Below the pieces are notes generated by a model. It made no database searches. It was given only the letters and a program-made list of their open reading frames with translations, and was not told the origin of the DNA. Of a stretch of 11,031 nucleotides of DNA, positions 4,150 through 11,031 are shown piece by piece (position 1 is the first letter of the stretch; the number at the start of each line of letters is the position of its first letter). Where the stretch lies: contig JAUXST010000593.1 of assembly GCA_030679805.1 (NCBI GenBank), forward strand, positions 1-11,031. The letters are read 5' to 3'. This stretch comes from Reyranella sp. Its GTDB lineage: Bacteria; Pseudomonadota; Alphaproteobacteria; Reyranellales; Reyranellaceae. The position numbers and the translations under genes are program-made.

Positions 4150-7128
4150 TCAGCGTCTCCACCAACCGCGCTTGGGCTTCTCCGGCGGAACGTCCGCCAC
4201 GGGGGTCACCGGGATGACGGGAGCCGGCGGCGGTTCCGGCGCCTGCATGACGACAGGCTCGGGGGCCGGCGCGGGCACGTAAGCCGGTACCGGGGGTGGT
4301 GCCGGCGGCGGCGGAGGCGGCGGGGCCGCTTCCACGTTCACCGGCGGACCGGGATCGAACGCCGCATGTTCGTGCGGCGCTGATATCTGCTCATGCGCAG
4401 GCTCGTGTCTCGATTCTGGCATTGGCTCGGCGTCGGTCTCATGCCGTGCCGGGGCGTCGGAGGCGAACTCCTCCGAGGTGTAATCGCGCTCGCGCGGCGC
4501 GTGCTCGCCGTTGGGCTCGCCCTCGCCAGGCTCACGACGCCGGCGACGGCCGCCGCGGCGGCCACGGCGACGGCGTCGATCGCCCTCGCCCTCGCCACCA
4601 CGGTCGCTCGAGGGCCGGCGCTCGCCGTCGGCGGTTGCACCTTCGCCGTCGATTGCTTCACCGGCCGGCTCGTCGCCTGCCTGTTCATCACGGGGCGGCT
4701 GATCATGGCCATTTTCTGCCGCGCCACTGGGGCCACGATCGTCGGCGGAAAATTCCTCGCCGGCAGCCCGGGGAGCCCGGTCTGCTCCTTCGCCTTCGGG
4801 GCGGTCGCCCCGACGGCGGCGGCGGCGACGGCGGCGGCCACGGCCGCCGTCGCGGCCTTCGCCTTCCTCGTCGGCGGGGCGGCGTTCACCGCGCTCGCCG
4901 GATTCACCGGCTTCGCCAGCCTCTCCGGCTTCGCGGTCCTCGACATCGTCGGGCTCGTCGCCCAGCGCGACCTCGCGCGCGACCTCGTCGTAGTTGGCGC
5001 GGGCCAGCTCCTGGGCCGGCCGGTCACGTTCTTCGCGGCGCGTGCGCACGCGCTCGATCTCGCAGTCGGCGGCATTCAGCTCGTCGTCAGCCTCGACCGC
5101 GACCATGAAGCCGTAGCGCATCTCGATCTCGGAGAGCGTGTGGCGCTTCTGGTTGAGCAGGTAGAGCGCCACCTTCGGCGGCACGCTGACCAGGATCTCG
5201 GTCGCCCGGCGGCGGACGCCTTCCTCCTCGATGGCCCGCAGCGCATGCAGCGCGGCCGATTCGATGGAGCGGATGCGGCCAATGCCGGCGCAATGCGGGC
5301 AGAGTTCGGTCGAGTGCTCGAGCAGGCTGGGACGCAGGCGCTGGCGCGACATTTCGAGCAGGCCGAAGGCCGAGATGCGGCCGATCTGGATGCGGGCGCG
5401 ATCGGTGCGCATCGCATCCTTGACCTTGTGCTCGACCTGACGCTGGTGCCGCGTCTCCTCCATGTCGATGAAGTCGATCACGATCAGGCCGGCGAGATCG
5501 CGCAGGCGGACCTGGCGGGCGATTTCTTCCGCCGCCTCGATGTTGGTGCGCAGCGCCGTCTCCTCGATGTTCCGTTCCTTGGTCGAACGGCCCGAGTTGA
5601 CGTCGATGGCGACCAGTGCCTCAGTCGGATTGATGACGATGTAGCCGCCGCTGCGCAGCTGCACGGTCGGCGAATGCATGGCGTCGAATTGCGCTTCCAC
5701 CTGGTAGCGGTGGAACAACGGGATCTGCTCCTTGTAGAGTTCGACCTTGCTCGCCTGATGCGGCACGAGCTGGCGCATGAAGCCGCTGGCGGCCTCGAAG
5801 CCCGCTTCGCCCTCGACCAGGACCTGGGCGATGTCGGTGTCGTAGATGTCGCGCAGCGAGCGCTTGATGAGGTCGCCTTCCTCGTAGATCAACGCCGGCG
5901 CCGTCGAGCGCATGGTGAGTTCGCGGATCGAATCCCACAGGCGCGACAGGTATTCGTAGTCGCGCTTGATGTCGATGTTGGAACGCTCGAGGCCGGCGGT
6001 GCGCAGGATCACGCCCATGCCCTGCGGTACGTCGAGTTCGCCCAGCATCTCCTTCATCCGCTTGCGATCGGTGGGGTTGGAGATCTTGCGCGAAATGCCG
6101 CCGCCTCGGCCGGCGTTGGGCATCAGCACGCAATAGCGGCCGGCCAGCGACAGGTAGGTGGTGAGGGCGGCCCCCTTGTTGCCGCGCTCCTCCTTGACGA
6201 CCTGCACCAGCAGGATCTGCCGGCGCTTGATGACTTCCTGGATCTTGTACTGCCGGATCGGGTTGCGACGGCGGCGCTCGCGCGTCTCGCGCTCCTCGCC
6301 CGCGTCGTCGCCGCCCAGGGTTTCGACCGTGACCTCGGGCTGCGGCGCTTCTGACGGATCGGAGGGGACGAGATCGGCGGGGTGCTCGCCGGACTCGGAC
6401 ACCGCGTCATGTGCTGCGTCGGCCGAAGCTTCGGGGATCGACTCGGGCAAATCGGCTGGCGCCGGCACTTCCGAGGGTTCGACGAGCGGCCCATCGAGGC
6501 GTTCGCTGGCGATGGCGGCAGGCTGGGCCTGCGGCTCGGCGGCCTGCAGCTCGGGAGTGGGGGCCTCCGCAGGAGCAGGCTCGCTCGGCGCTTCGATCGC
6601 CGGAGCTGCTTCGGCGGCGAGGGCTTCGGCGACTGGCGCCTCAGCGCCCGGTGCCTCTACAGACGATGTCTCTGCGATGTGGCCGTTCTCGGCCGGGGCC
6701 GCGGTCTCTTCGCCGCCGTTTTCCGTCGCCAGCTCCTGCACGGACTCCGCGCGCAGGTCGGCGCGGGCGTCCTCGATGTCGGTTCGATCGACCCGGGTAC
6801 GGCGACGCCGCGGTTCGTGGTCGTCGTCGGCCTCGGCGTGCAGGCGCTGCTGCTCGGCGATCAGCCGTTCGCGGTCGGCGACCGGAATTTGATAGTAGTC
6901 GGGGTGGATTTCCGAGAAGGCCAGGAAGCCGTGGCGATTGCCGCCGTATTCCACGAACGCCGCCTGCAGCGATGGTTCGATGCGAATGACCTTCGCAAGG
7001 TAGATGTTGCCCTTGAGGGGTTTGCGGGTGGAGGTCTCGAAATCGAATTCTTCAAGTCTTGTTCCATCGACGACGACGACCCGTGTCTCTTCCGGGTGAC
7101 TCGCATCGATGAGCATACGCCTTGCCAT
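4150..7128 (-). CDS. rne: Ribonuclease E
   Basis: Essential endoribonuclease for mRNA turnover and rRNA/tRNA processing, and scaffold of the RNA degradosome; 992 residues. The start MARRMLIDASHPEETRVVVV is typical, with GGGAG at 7136-7140 seven bases upstream. The S1 domain begins near residue 36 (KPLKGNIYLAKVIRIEPSLQAAFVEYG in outline) and is split by an Ala/Pro/Glu-rich insertion at about 95-285, after which it resumes at YKIQEVIKRRQILLVQVVKE. The DNase I-like catalytic part carries AIDVNSGRSTKERN (Asp509) and IVIDFIDM (Asp552), equivalent to E. coli Asp303 and Asp346. The zinc-link CPHC has Cys610 and Cys613. The C-terminal third is low-complexity: acidic repeats, a nine-arginine run (765-773), a second Arg-rich block (851-865), a polyproline stretch (936-946) and the final KPKRGWWRR. 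Similar GWW tails in alphaproteobacteria are reported to contact PNPase. An RNase G assignment is excluded by length and tail. Confidence 0.97.
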   Translation of the reverse strand: MARRMLIDASHPEETRVVVVDGTRLEEFDFETSTRKPLKGNIYLAKVIRIEPSLQAAFVEYGGNRHGFLAFSEIHPDYYQIPVADRERLIAEQQRLHAEADDDHEPRRRRTRVDRTDIEDARADLRAESVQELATENGGEETAAPAENGHIAETSSVEAPGAEAPVAEALAAEAAPAIEAPSEPAPAEAPTPELQAAEPQAQPAAIASERLDGPLVEPSEVPAPADLPESIPEASADAAHDAVSESGEHPADLVPSDPSEAPQPEVTVETLGGDDAGEERETRERRRRNPIRQYKIQEVIKRRQILLVQVVKEERGNKGAALTTYLSLAGRYCVLMPNAGRGGGISRKISNPTDRKRMKEMLGELDVPQGMGVILRTAGLERSNIDIKRDYEYLSRLWDSIRELTMRSTAPALIYEEGDLIKRSLRDIYDTDIAQVLVEGEAGFEAASGFMRQLVPHQASKVELYKEQIPLFHRYQVEAQFDAMHSPTVQLRSGGYIVINPTEALVAIDVNSGRSTKERNIEETALRTNIEAAEEIARQVRLRDLAGLIVIDFIDMEETRHQRQVEHKVKDAMRTDRARIQIGRISAFGLLEMSRQRLRPSLLEHSTELCPHCAGIGRIRSIESAALHALRAIEEEGVRRRATEILVSVPPKVALYLLNQKRHTLSEIEMRYGFMVAVEADDELNAADCEIERVRTRREERDRPAQELARANYDEVAREVALGDEPDDVEDREAGEAGEAGESGERGERRPADEEGEGRDGGRGRRRRRRRRRGDRPEGEGADRAPRAAGEEFSADDRGPSGAAENGHDQPPRDEQAGDEPAGEAIDGEGATADGERRPSSDRGGEGEGDRRRRRGRRGGRRRRREPGEGEPNGEHAPRERDYTSEEFASDAPARHETDAEPMPESRHEPAHEQISAPHEHAAFDPGPPVNVEAAPPPPPPPAPPPVPAYVPAPAPEPVVMQAPEPPPAPVIPVTPVADVPPEKPKRGWWRR

Positions 7129-7550
7129 GGGCTCGCTCCCGAGGCGTTCGATCCCTACCGGCGCGAGCAACCGGCGGCCAAGCCGCCTCTCTGGCGCGAG
7201 GGGGACGGAGCGCCATCAACCCGTCGAACGGCCAAACATCGGCCAAGACGGGGAAGCATCGCGCCGCCGGACCGCAACAGGGTCCTGCCAACCTCGGTGT
7301 TCCTGATAGCCACCGCCTGTCTAACAATCCTTTGGCGAACCCGCCGCGCCCGTTTTTGCTAAACAAAAAAGGCGCAAGCGCTGGCCCGGCTGGGGACTGC
7401 CGTCGGAGCACCACCCCTGGAGGGGGCGCTACGAACGACGGCGACTGCTCGCGGGGCGCAACATACGGGGTTCAAACGGGTGCGACAATCAAAAGATTGA
7501 ATGAGATGAGTATCGTTCAGTAACTAATTGATAAAACTTGAAATTATCCT
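7129..7550 (-). promoter_or_regulatory. Probable long 5' leader of rne
   Basis: If transcription starts from the AT-rich island, the rne message carries about 420 nt before its start codon. No protein-like frame lies here. On the RNA, one distinctive hairpin forms at 7346-7375: GCGCC pairs with GGCGC, then after a small internal loop six U/A-rich pairs (UUUUUG with CAAAAA) close a five-base loop. A second short stem, CCCCT with AGGGG, lies near 7414-7425. In E. coli the rne leader is long and mediates autoregulation by RNase E, which cuts AU-rich single strands. An equivalent role here is inference. Confidence 0.45.
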
Positions 7551-7566
7551 CGAAGTTATGTATTTA
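7538..7566 (+). promoter_or_regulatory. Candidate promoter of the amidase-mrcA unit
   Basis: TTGAAA (7538-7543, five of six consensus bases) and TATTTA (7561-7566) have a 17-base spacer. The leader to the ATG at 7623 would be about 50 nt. A second -10-like sequence, TAGAAT at 7606-7611, lies so close to the gene that it would give an almost leaderless message, but it has no good -35. Confidence 0.35.
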
Positions 7567-7585
7567 GATTAGCATATCGCAACAA
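7557..7585 (-). promoter_or_regulatory. Candidate rne promoter
   Basis: On the minus strand TTGTTG (7580-7585) and TACATA (7557-7562) are 17 bases apart inside the AT-rich island. The -10 match is modest (3 of 6). It overlaps the -10 of the candidate rightward promoter, so the two directions may compete. Confidence 0.3.
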
Positions 7586-7622
7586 TAAATTACTCCCTCT
7601 GACTTTAGAATTGGCGTCAGCC

Positions 7623-8453
7623 ATGTCCGCCCTCCATCGCCGCGATCTGCTTGCCGGGTTGGCCGGTCTCGCCGCTTTTGGCGCCGGCAGCCTCGATGCC
7701 CGGGCGAATTCGCCGGCGCCCAAGACGGCGAAGAAGCCGACACCGATGGCCAAGCCCAAGCTTGTCTTTCTCGACCCGGGTCATGGGGGCAAGGACCCCG
7801 GCGCGCTCGGGCTGCGTGGCACCCAGGAAAAGTCGGTCGTCATGGCCATCGCCCGCGACCTGCAGAAGGAACTGCTGGCTGGCGGTCGCTATCGCGTGCT
7901 GCTGACGCGCAGCACCGACAACTTCGTGGCGCTGCGCGAGCGGGTGGCGCGCGCCCAGGCGGCAAGGGCCGATTTGTTCCTGTCGTTGCATGCGGATTCG
8001 CACGACAATCCCGATGTCCGCGGGGCCTCGGTCTACACGCTGTCCGAGGAGGCGACCGACCGCGAAGCGGCGGCCCTTGCTACGCGCGAAAACCGTGCCG
8101 ATGCCGTGATTGCGGGTATGAAGCTTGCGGACAAGGATGATAACGTCGCGCGCACCCTGGTCGCCATGAGCCAGCGCGGCACGGTGAACGATTCGCGCCG
8201 GCTCGCCGACACGATCGTGCGGACTTTCGGCCACAACGGCGTGCGGCTGCTGCCCCGGACCCACCGGCAGGCGGGCTTTGCCGTGCTGACCTCGCCGGAT
8301 ATCCCGGCGGCCCTGGTCGAACTCGGCTACCTCTCCAATCCCCAGGACGAGAAGCTGCTGACGGTCCGCCAGCACCAGGTTTCGCTGGCGCGGGCCCTTC
8401 GTGCCTCCGTCGACGCCCATTTTGCCGCTGCCGCCGCCACAAGAAAGGCGTAA
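7623..8453 (+). CDS. N-acetylmuramoyl-L-alanine amidase (Amidase_3, AmiC-like)
   Basis: Zinc enzyme that cuts the amide bond between MurNAc and the stem peptide and so separates daughter-cell peptidoglycan; 276 residues, exported. The N-terminus SALHRRDLLAGLAGLAAFG looks like a twin-arginine signal, matching the Tat export of E. coli AmiA and AmiC. The catalytic domain starts at KLVFLDPGHGG. Zinc ligands are His54 (DPGHGG), Glu69 (TQEKS) and His123 (SLHADS), with catalytic Glu233 in ALVELGYLSNP. Residues about 145-190 (REAAALATRENRADAVIAG onward to GTVNDSRRLAD) correspond to the helical insertion that blocks the active site in regulated AmiB/AmiC-type enzymes until an activator binds. There is no AMIN targeting domain. 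An in-frame TTG at 7611 would add four residues; the ATG is preferred although its ribosome binding site is weak. The gene is 48 bases before mrcA and probably cotranscribed. Confidence 0.93.
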   Translation: MSALHRRDLLAGLAGLAAFGAGSLDARANSPAPKTAKKPTPMAKPKLVFLDPGHGGKDPGALGLRGTQEKSVVMAIARDLQKELLAGGRYRVLLTRSTDNFVALRERVARAQAARADLFLSLHADSHDNPDVRGASVYTLSEEATDREAAALATRENRADAVIAGMKLADKDDNVARTLVAMSQRGTVNDSRRLADTIVRTFGHNGVRLLPRTHRQAGFAVLTSPDIPAALVELGYLSNPQDEKLLTVRQHQVSLARALRASVDAHFAAAAATRKA

Positions 8454-8501
8454 GTCCTGGCCATTCTCGCCGTTGCTGCCTCGAAAAGCGCCGCGTAGAA
8501 G

Positions 8502-10958
8502 ATGACCGTGCTCAACCTGTTCAAAGTCCTGCTGGCCTTCGCCACGGCCGTCCTCATCGTGGGTACCGGCACCGTGGCGGGCCTGTTCTGGCATTTCAGC
8601 CATGGCCTGCCCGACCACAAGCAGCTGGCCGACTACCAGCCGCTGACGGTGACGCGACTGTACGCGGCCGACGGCCGGTTGCTGGCCGAGTATGCCCGTG
8701 AGAAGCGGGTGTTCGTGCCGGTGGCGGCGATGCCCAAGATGGTGCCCGAGGCCTTCGTGGCGGCCGAGGACCAGCGCTTCTTTACGCACCCCGGCATCGA
8801 CTTCATCGGCGTCGTGCGCGCCATGATTGCCAATATCACCAACCCGGGCAAACGGCCGGAAGGCGCCTCGGGCATCACCCAGCAGGTCGCCAAGAACTTC
8901 CTGCTCACCAACCAGGCGACGCTGGCGCGCAAGATCCGCGAGGCGATCCTGGCCTTCCGCATCGAGGAGACCTATTCCAAGGAGCGCATCCTCGAACTCT
9001 ATCTGAACGAGATCTATCTCGGATCGGGCAATTACGGCGTGGCCCAGGCGGCGCTCAACTATTTCGATAAGTCTCTCGATGAACTCAGCCTGTCGGAGAT
9101 CGCCTATCTCGCGGCACTCCCCAAGGCGCCGAACCGCTACAACATCGTGCGCAACGAGAAGGAAGCCTACGCCCGCCGCGACTACGTGCTGACCCGCATG
9201 CAGGAGGACGGCTACATCACGGCGGCTGAAGCGCAGAAGGCGCGGGCCGAGAAGTTGCAGCTCCGCCGTCGCAGCGCCACCGAGATGACGACGGCCGATT
9301 TCTTCGCCGAGGAAGTGCGTCGCAACCTGATGGCGGCTTATGGCGAGAAGGGCCTCTATGAGGGCGGCCTCACCGTCAGCACGACGCTCGATCCCGCCAT
9401 CCAGAGCGCCGCCGATACCGCGTTGCGCGACGGGCTGATCACCTACGACCGCCGCCACGGCTGGCGCGGACCCTACGCCAAGATCCCCGACATGAGCGTG
9501 TGGGAAGAGGAGTTCGCCCGCATCGTCCAGCGCCGTCCGCTGTTCGGCCCCGCCGACTGGCATCTCGCCGTGGTGAGCAAGGTCGACGCTCAATCGGTGC
9601 AGGTCGTCGGACTGCCGGATGGGGAAGGCACCGTCCCCTTCGCCGAGATGACCTGGGCGCGGCCGACCCTGGCGGACCAGCGCGTCGGCAATCCGCCGCG
9701 CGCGCCGCGCGACGTGGTGAGCGTGGGCGACATCATCGTCGTTGAGAAAGTGACCAGCGCCAACAACAAACCCTATCCGCCGAAGACCTACGGCCTGCGA
9801 CAGGTTCCGAACGTCGAGGGCGGCGTCGTGGTGATGGACACCCAGACCGGCCGCGTGCTCGCGCTGTCCGGCGGCTGGGCCTACGGCCGCAGCCAGTTCA
9901 ACCGCGCCGTCCAGGCGGCCCGCCAGCCGGGTTCGGCCTTCAAGCCATTCGTCTTCCTCGCGGCAATGGACGCGGGCTTCACGCCAGCGACCATCGTGCT
10001 CGACGGGCCGTTCAGCTACGACCCCGGCCATGGCCAGCCGGTCTGGTCGCCCAAGAACTACGGCGGCGACTATCTCGGGCCGGCCACGGTGCGCCGCGGC
10101 CTCGAACTGTCGCGCAATCTGATGACCGTGCGCATAGCGCAGCAGGTCGGCATGAAGAACGTCGTCCAGGTCGCCAAGGAGTTCGGCGTCACCGACAACA
10201 TGGGCGCCTACCTGCCGATGGCGATCGGCGCCGGCGAGACGACCTTGCTGCGCATGACCATGGCCTACGCCATGCTGGCCAATGGCGCGCTCGAGATCAC
10301 GCCCAGCCTCGTCGACCGCGTGCAGGACCGCAACGGCAAGACCATCTATCGCCACGAGCCGCGCGCCTGCAAGGGATGCGGCGAGGCTGCGACCGGCGGC
10401 AAGCCGGCGGCGCCGGAACTCATCGATTCGCGCAAGCCCTTCCACGATCCGGCTTCGGTCTATCAGGTCGTGCACATGATGCAGGGCGTCACCGTGCGCG
10501 GCACGGCCGGCCGGCTCGCGGCACTCGGCCGGCCGATCGCCGGCAAGACCGGCACGACCAACGACGCGCGCGACAACTGGTTCCTGGGCGCCACGCCCGA
10601 GATCACGGTCGGCATCTATATCGGCTTCGACGAGCCGCGCACCCTGGGACCGGGCAATGCCGAGACCGGCGGCGGCAACGCCGTGCCGATCTACGAGCAG
10701 ATCGCCAAGCAGATCTTCAAGGGCAAGCCGCCGACCCCGTTCCGCATTCCGCCCGGCCTGCGCATGGTCCGCTCCACCTACGAGGGCGGCACGATCGACG
10801 AGGTCTTCAAGCCCGGCACCGAGCCCGGCTCGGACGGCGAGATGGTCATGCCGCTTGACGGCTCCGCCCCCTATTCCGGTATAGACCCCGCCGGCGGCCC
10901 GCTGCAGGCAGGCGGCGGCCGGCGTCCCGGCCTCTCGGGGACCGGCGAGACTTATTGA
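8502..10958 (+). CDS. mrcA: Penicillin-binding protein 1A, bifunctional transglycosylase/transpeptidase
   Basis: Class A PBP of 818 residues that polymerises glycan strands and crosslinks them on the outer face of the inner membrane. A short cytoplasmic start and one membrane helix (about 7-30) precede the GT51 domain: AAEDQRFFTHPGID with catalytic Glu89, GASGITQQVAKN (121-132), and RKIREAILAFRIEETYSKE leading to ILELYLNEIYLG. An OB-like linker domain follows (about 310-430). The transpeptidase has the active serine in GSAFK (Ser478, Lys481), SRN (537-539) and KTGTT (682-686). A CKGC pair (Cys623, Cys626) sits between the SRN and KTG motifs. Length is normal for PBP1A. AGAAG lies directly against the ATG, so the spacing is poor and a GTG at 8508, two codons later, is possible. 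prfB often follows mrcA in alphaproteobacteria as I recall, but the window ends first. Confidence 0.96.
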   Translation: MTVLNLFKVLLAFATAVLIVGTGTVAGLFWHFSHGLPDHKQLADYQPLTVTRLYAADGRLLAEYAREKRVFVPVAAMPKMVPEAFVAAEDQRFFTHPGIDFIGVVRAMIANITNPGKRPEGASGITQQVAKNFLLTNQATLARKIREAILAFRIEETYSKERILELYLNEIYLGSGNYGVAQAALNYFDKSLDELSLSEIAYLAALPKAPNRYNIVRNEKEAYARRDYVLTRMQEDGYITAAEAQKARAEKLQLRRRSATEMTTADFFAEEVRRNLMAAYGEKGLYEGGLTVSTTLDPAIQSAADTALRDGLITYDRRHGWRGPYAKIPDMSVWEEEFARIVQRRPLFGPADWHLAVVSKVDAQSVQVVGLPDGEGTVPFAEMTWARPTLADQRVGNPPRAPRDVVSVGDIIVVEKVTSANNKPYPPKTYGLRQVPNVEGGVVVMDTQTGRVLALSGGWAYGRSQFNRAVQAARQPGSAFKPFVFLAAMDAGFTPATIVLDGPFSYDPGHGQPVWSPKNYGGDYLGPATVRRGLELSRNLMTVRIAQQVGMKNVVQVAKEFGVTDNMGAYLPMAIGAGETTLLRMTMAYAMLANGALEITPSLVDRVQDRNGKTIYRHEPRACKGCGEAATGGKPAAPELIDSRKPFHDPASVYQVVHMMQGVTVRGTAGRLAALGRPIAGKTGTTNDARDNWFLGATPEITVGIYIGFDEPRTLGPGNAETGGGNAVPIYEQIAKQIFKGKPPTPFRIPPGLRMVRSTYEGGTIDEVFKPGTEPGSDGEMVMPLDGSAPYSGIDPAGGPLQAGGGRRPGLSGTGETY

Positions 10959-10967
10959 ATTCAGACA

Positions 10968-11029
10968 CCTCTCCCCCGATAGGGGGAGAGGGCGGGTGAG
11001 GGGGAGACGCACGTTCTTTCCCCCTCACC
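10968..11029. repeat. Paired G/C-run hairpins after mrcA
   Basis: CCTCTCCCCC (10968-10977) pairs over 10 bp with GGGGGAGAGG (10982-10991) around GATA. GGTGAGGGGG (10995-11004) then pairs over 10 bp with CCCCCTCACC (11020-11029). The first hairpin starts 10 bases after the mrcA stop. Neither stem has a proper T-run, so this looks more like a dispersed palindromic repeat of GC-rich genomes than a simple terminator, although it may weaken read-through. It may continue beyond the window. Confidence 0.6.
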
Positions 11030-11031
11030 TA

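Noticed and set aside
4393..6354. A 653-codon open frame on the plus strand opposite rne
   Set aside because: Low-complexity Ala/Arg/Leu/Asp-rich translation caused by GC-rich codon bias of rne on the other strand; rne is certain from its motifs.
7617..11012. A 1131-codon open frame on the minus strand opposite the amidase gene and mrcA
   Set aside because: His/Arg/Gly/Ala-rich translation with no family features, spanning two certain genes on the plus strand; an antisense shadow.

Overview
The window is GC-rich chromosomal DNA, apart from one AT-rich island at about 7490-7610. It most likely comes from an alphaproteobacterium. The reasons are an RNase E with a long acidic/proline-rich insertion in its S1 region and a C-terminal GWW tail, the block rne / amidase / PBP1a (which I recall from alphaproteobacteria such as Caulobacter), a lone TctC/Bug-family binding protein, and an alphaproteobacterial-type Mo-box. 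Genus cannot be fixed from the sequence; a Rhodospirillales- or Rhizobiales-like organism is a guess.

Left part (1-2691). About 500 bases without a convincing gene contain several strong inverted repeats. They are followed by modA, the periplasmic molybdate-binding protein, with a Mo-box-like operator over its presumed promoter. On the opposite strand and convergent with modA is a small ModE-type DNA-binding protein that has no molybdate-binding domain. It sits directly downstream of a TctC-type solute-binding protein gene, and its ribosome binding site overlaps that gene's stop codon. modB and modC are not in the window. The simplest reading is a small molybdate regulatory unit: the HTH-only ModE homologue is the candidate regulator of modA through the Mo-box.

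Middle part (2692-4149). A class V aminotransferase of the serine/alanine-glyoxylate type diverges from the tctC-like gene. It converges on rne, and the interval between them holds five adjacent hairpins arranged as one imperfect ~120-bp palindrome, then a classic bidirectional terminator.

Right part (4150-11031). rne (minus strand) diverges from an amidase gene and mrcA (PBP1a), which are probably cotranscribed. The ~490-base divergent region holds an AT-rich island with candidate promoters for both directions and what would be a ~420-nt rne leader, the kind of leader used for RNase E autoregulation in E. coli. Amidase and PBP1a work in cell-wall splitting and synthesis respectively. After mrcA the window ends in two G/C-run hairpins that look like a dispersed intergenic repeat.

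No CRISPR array, transposase, phage gene, tRNA or rRNA was seen. Most genes are ordinary housekeeping genes. The most interesting material is the HTH-only ModE/Mo-box arrangement, the five-hairpin palindrome, and the rne leader.
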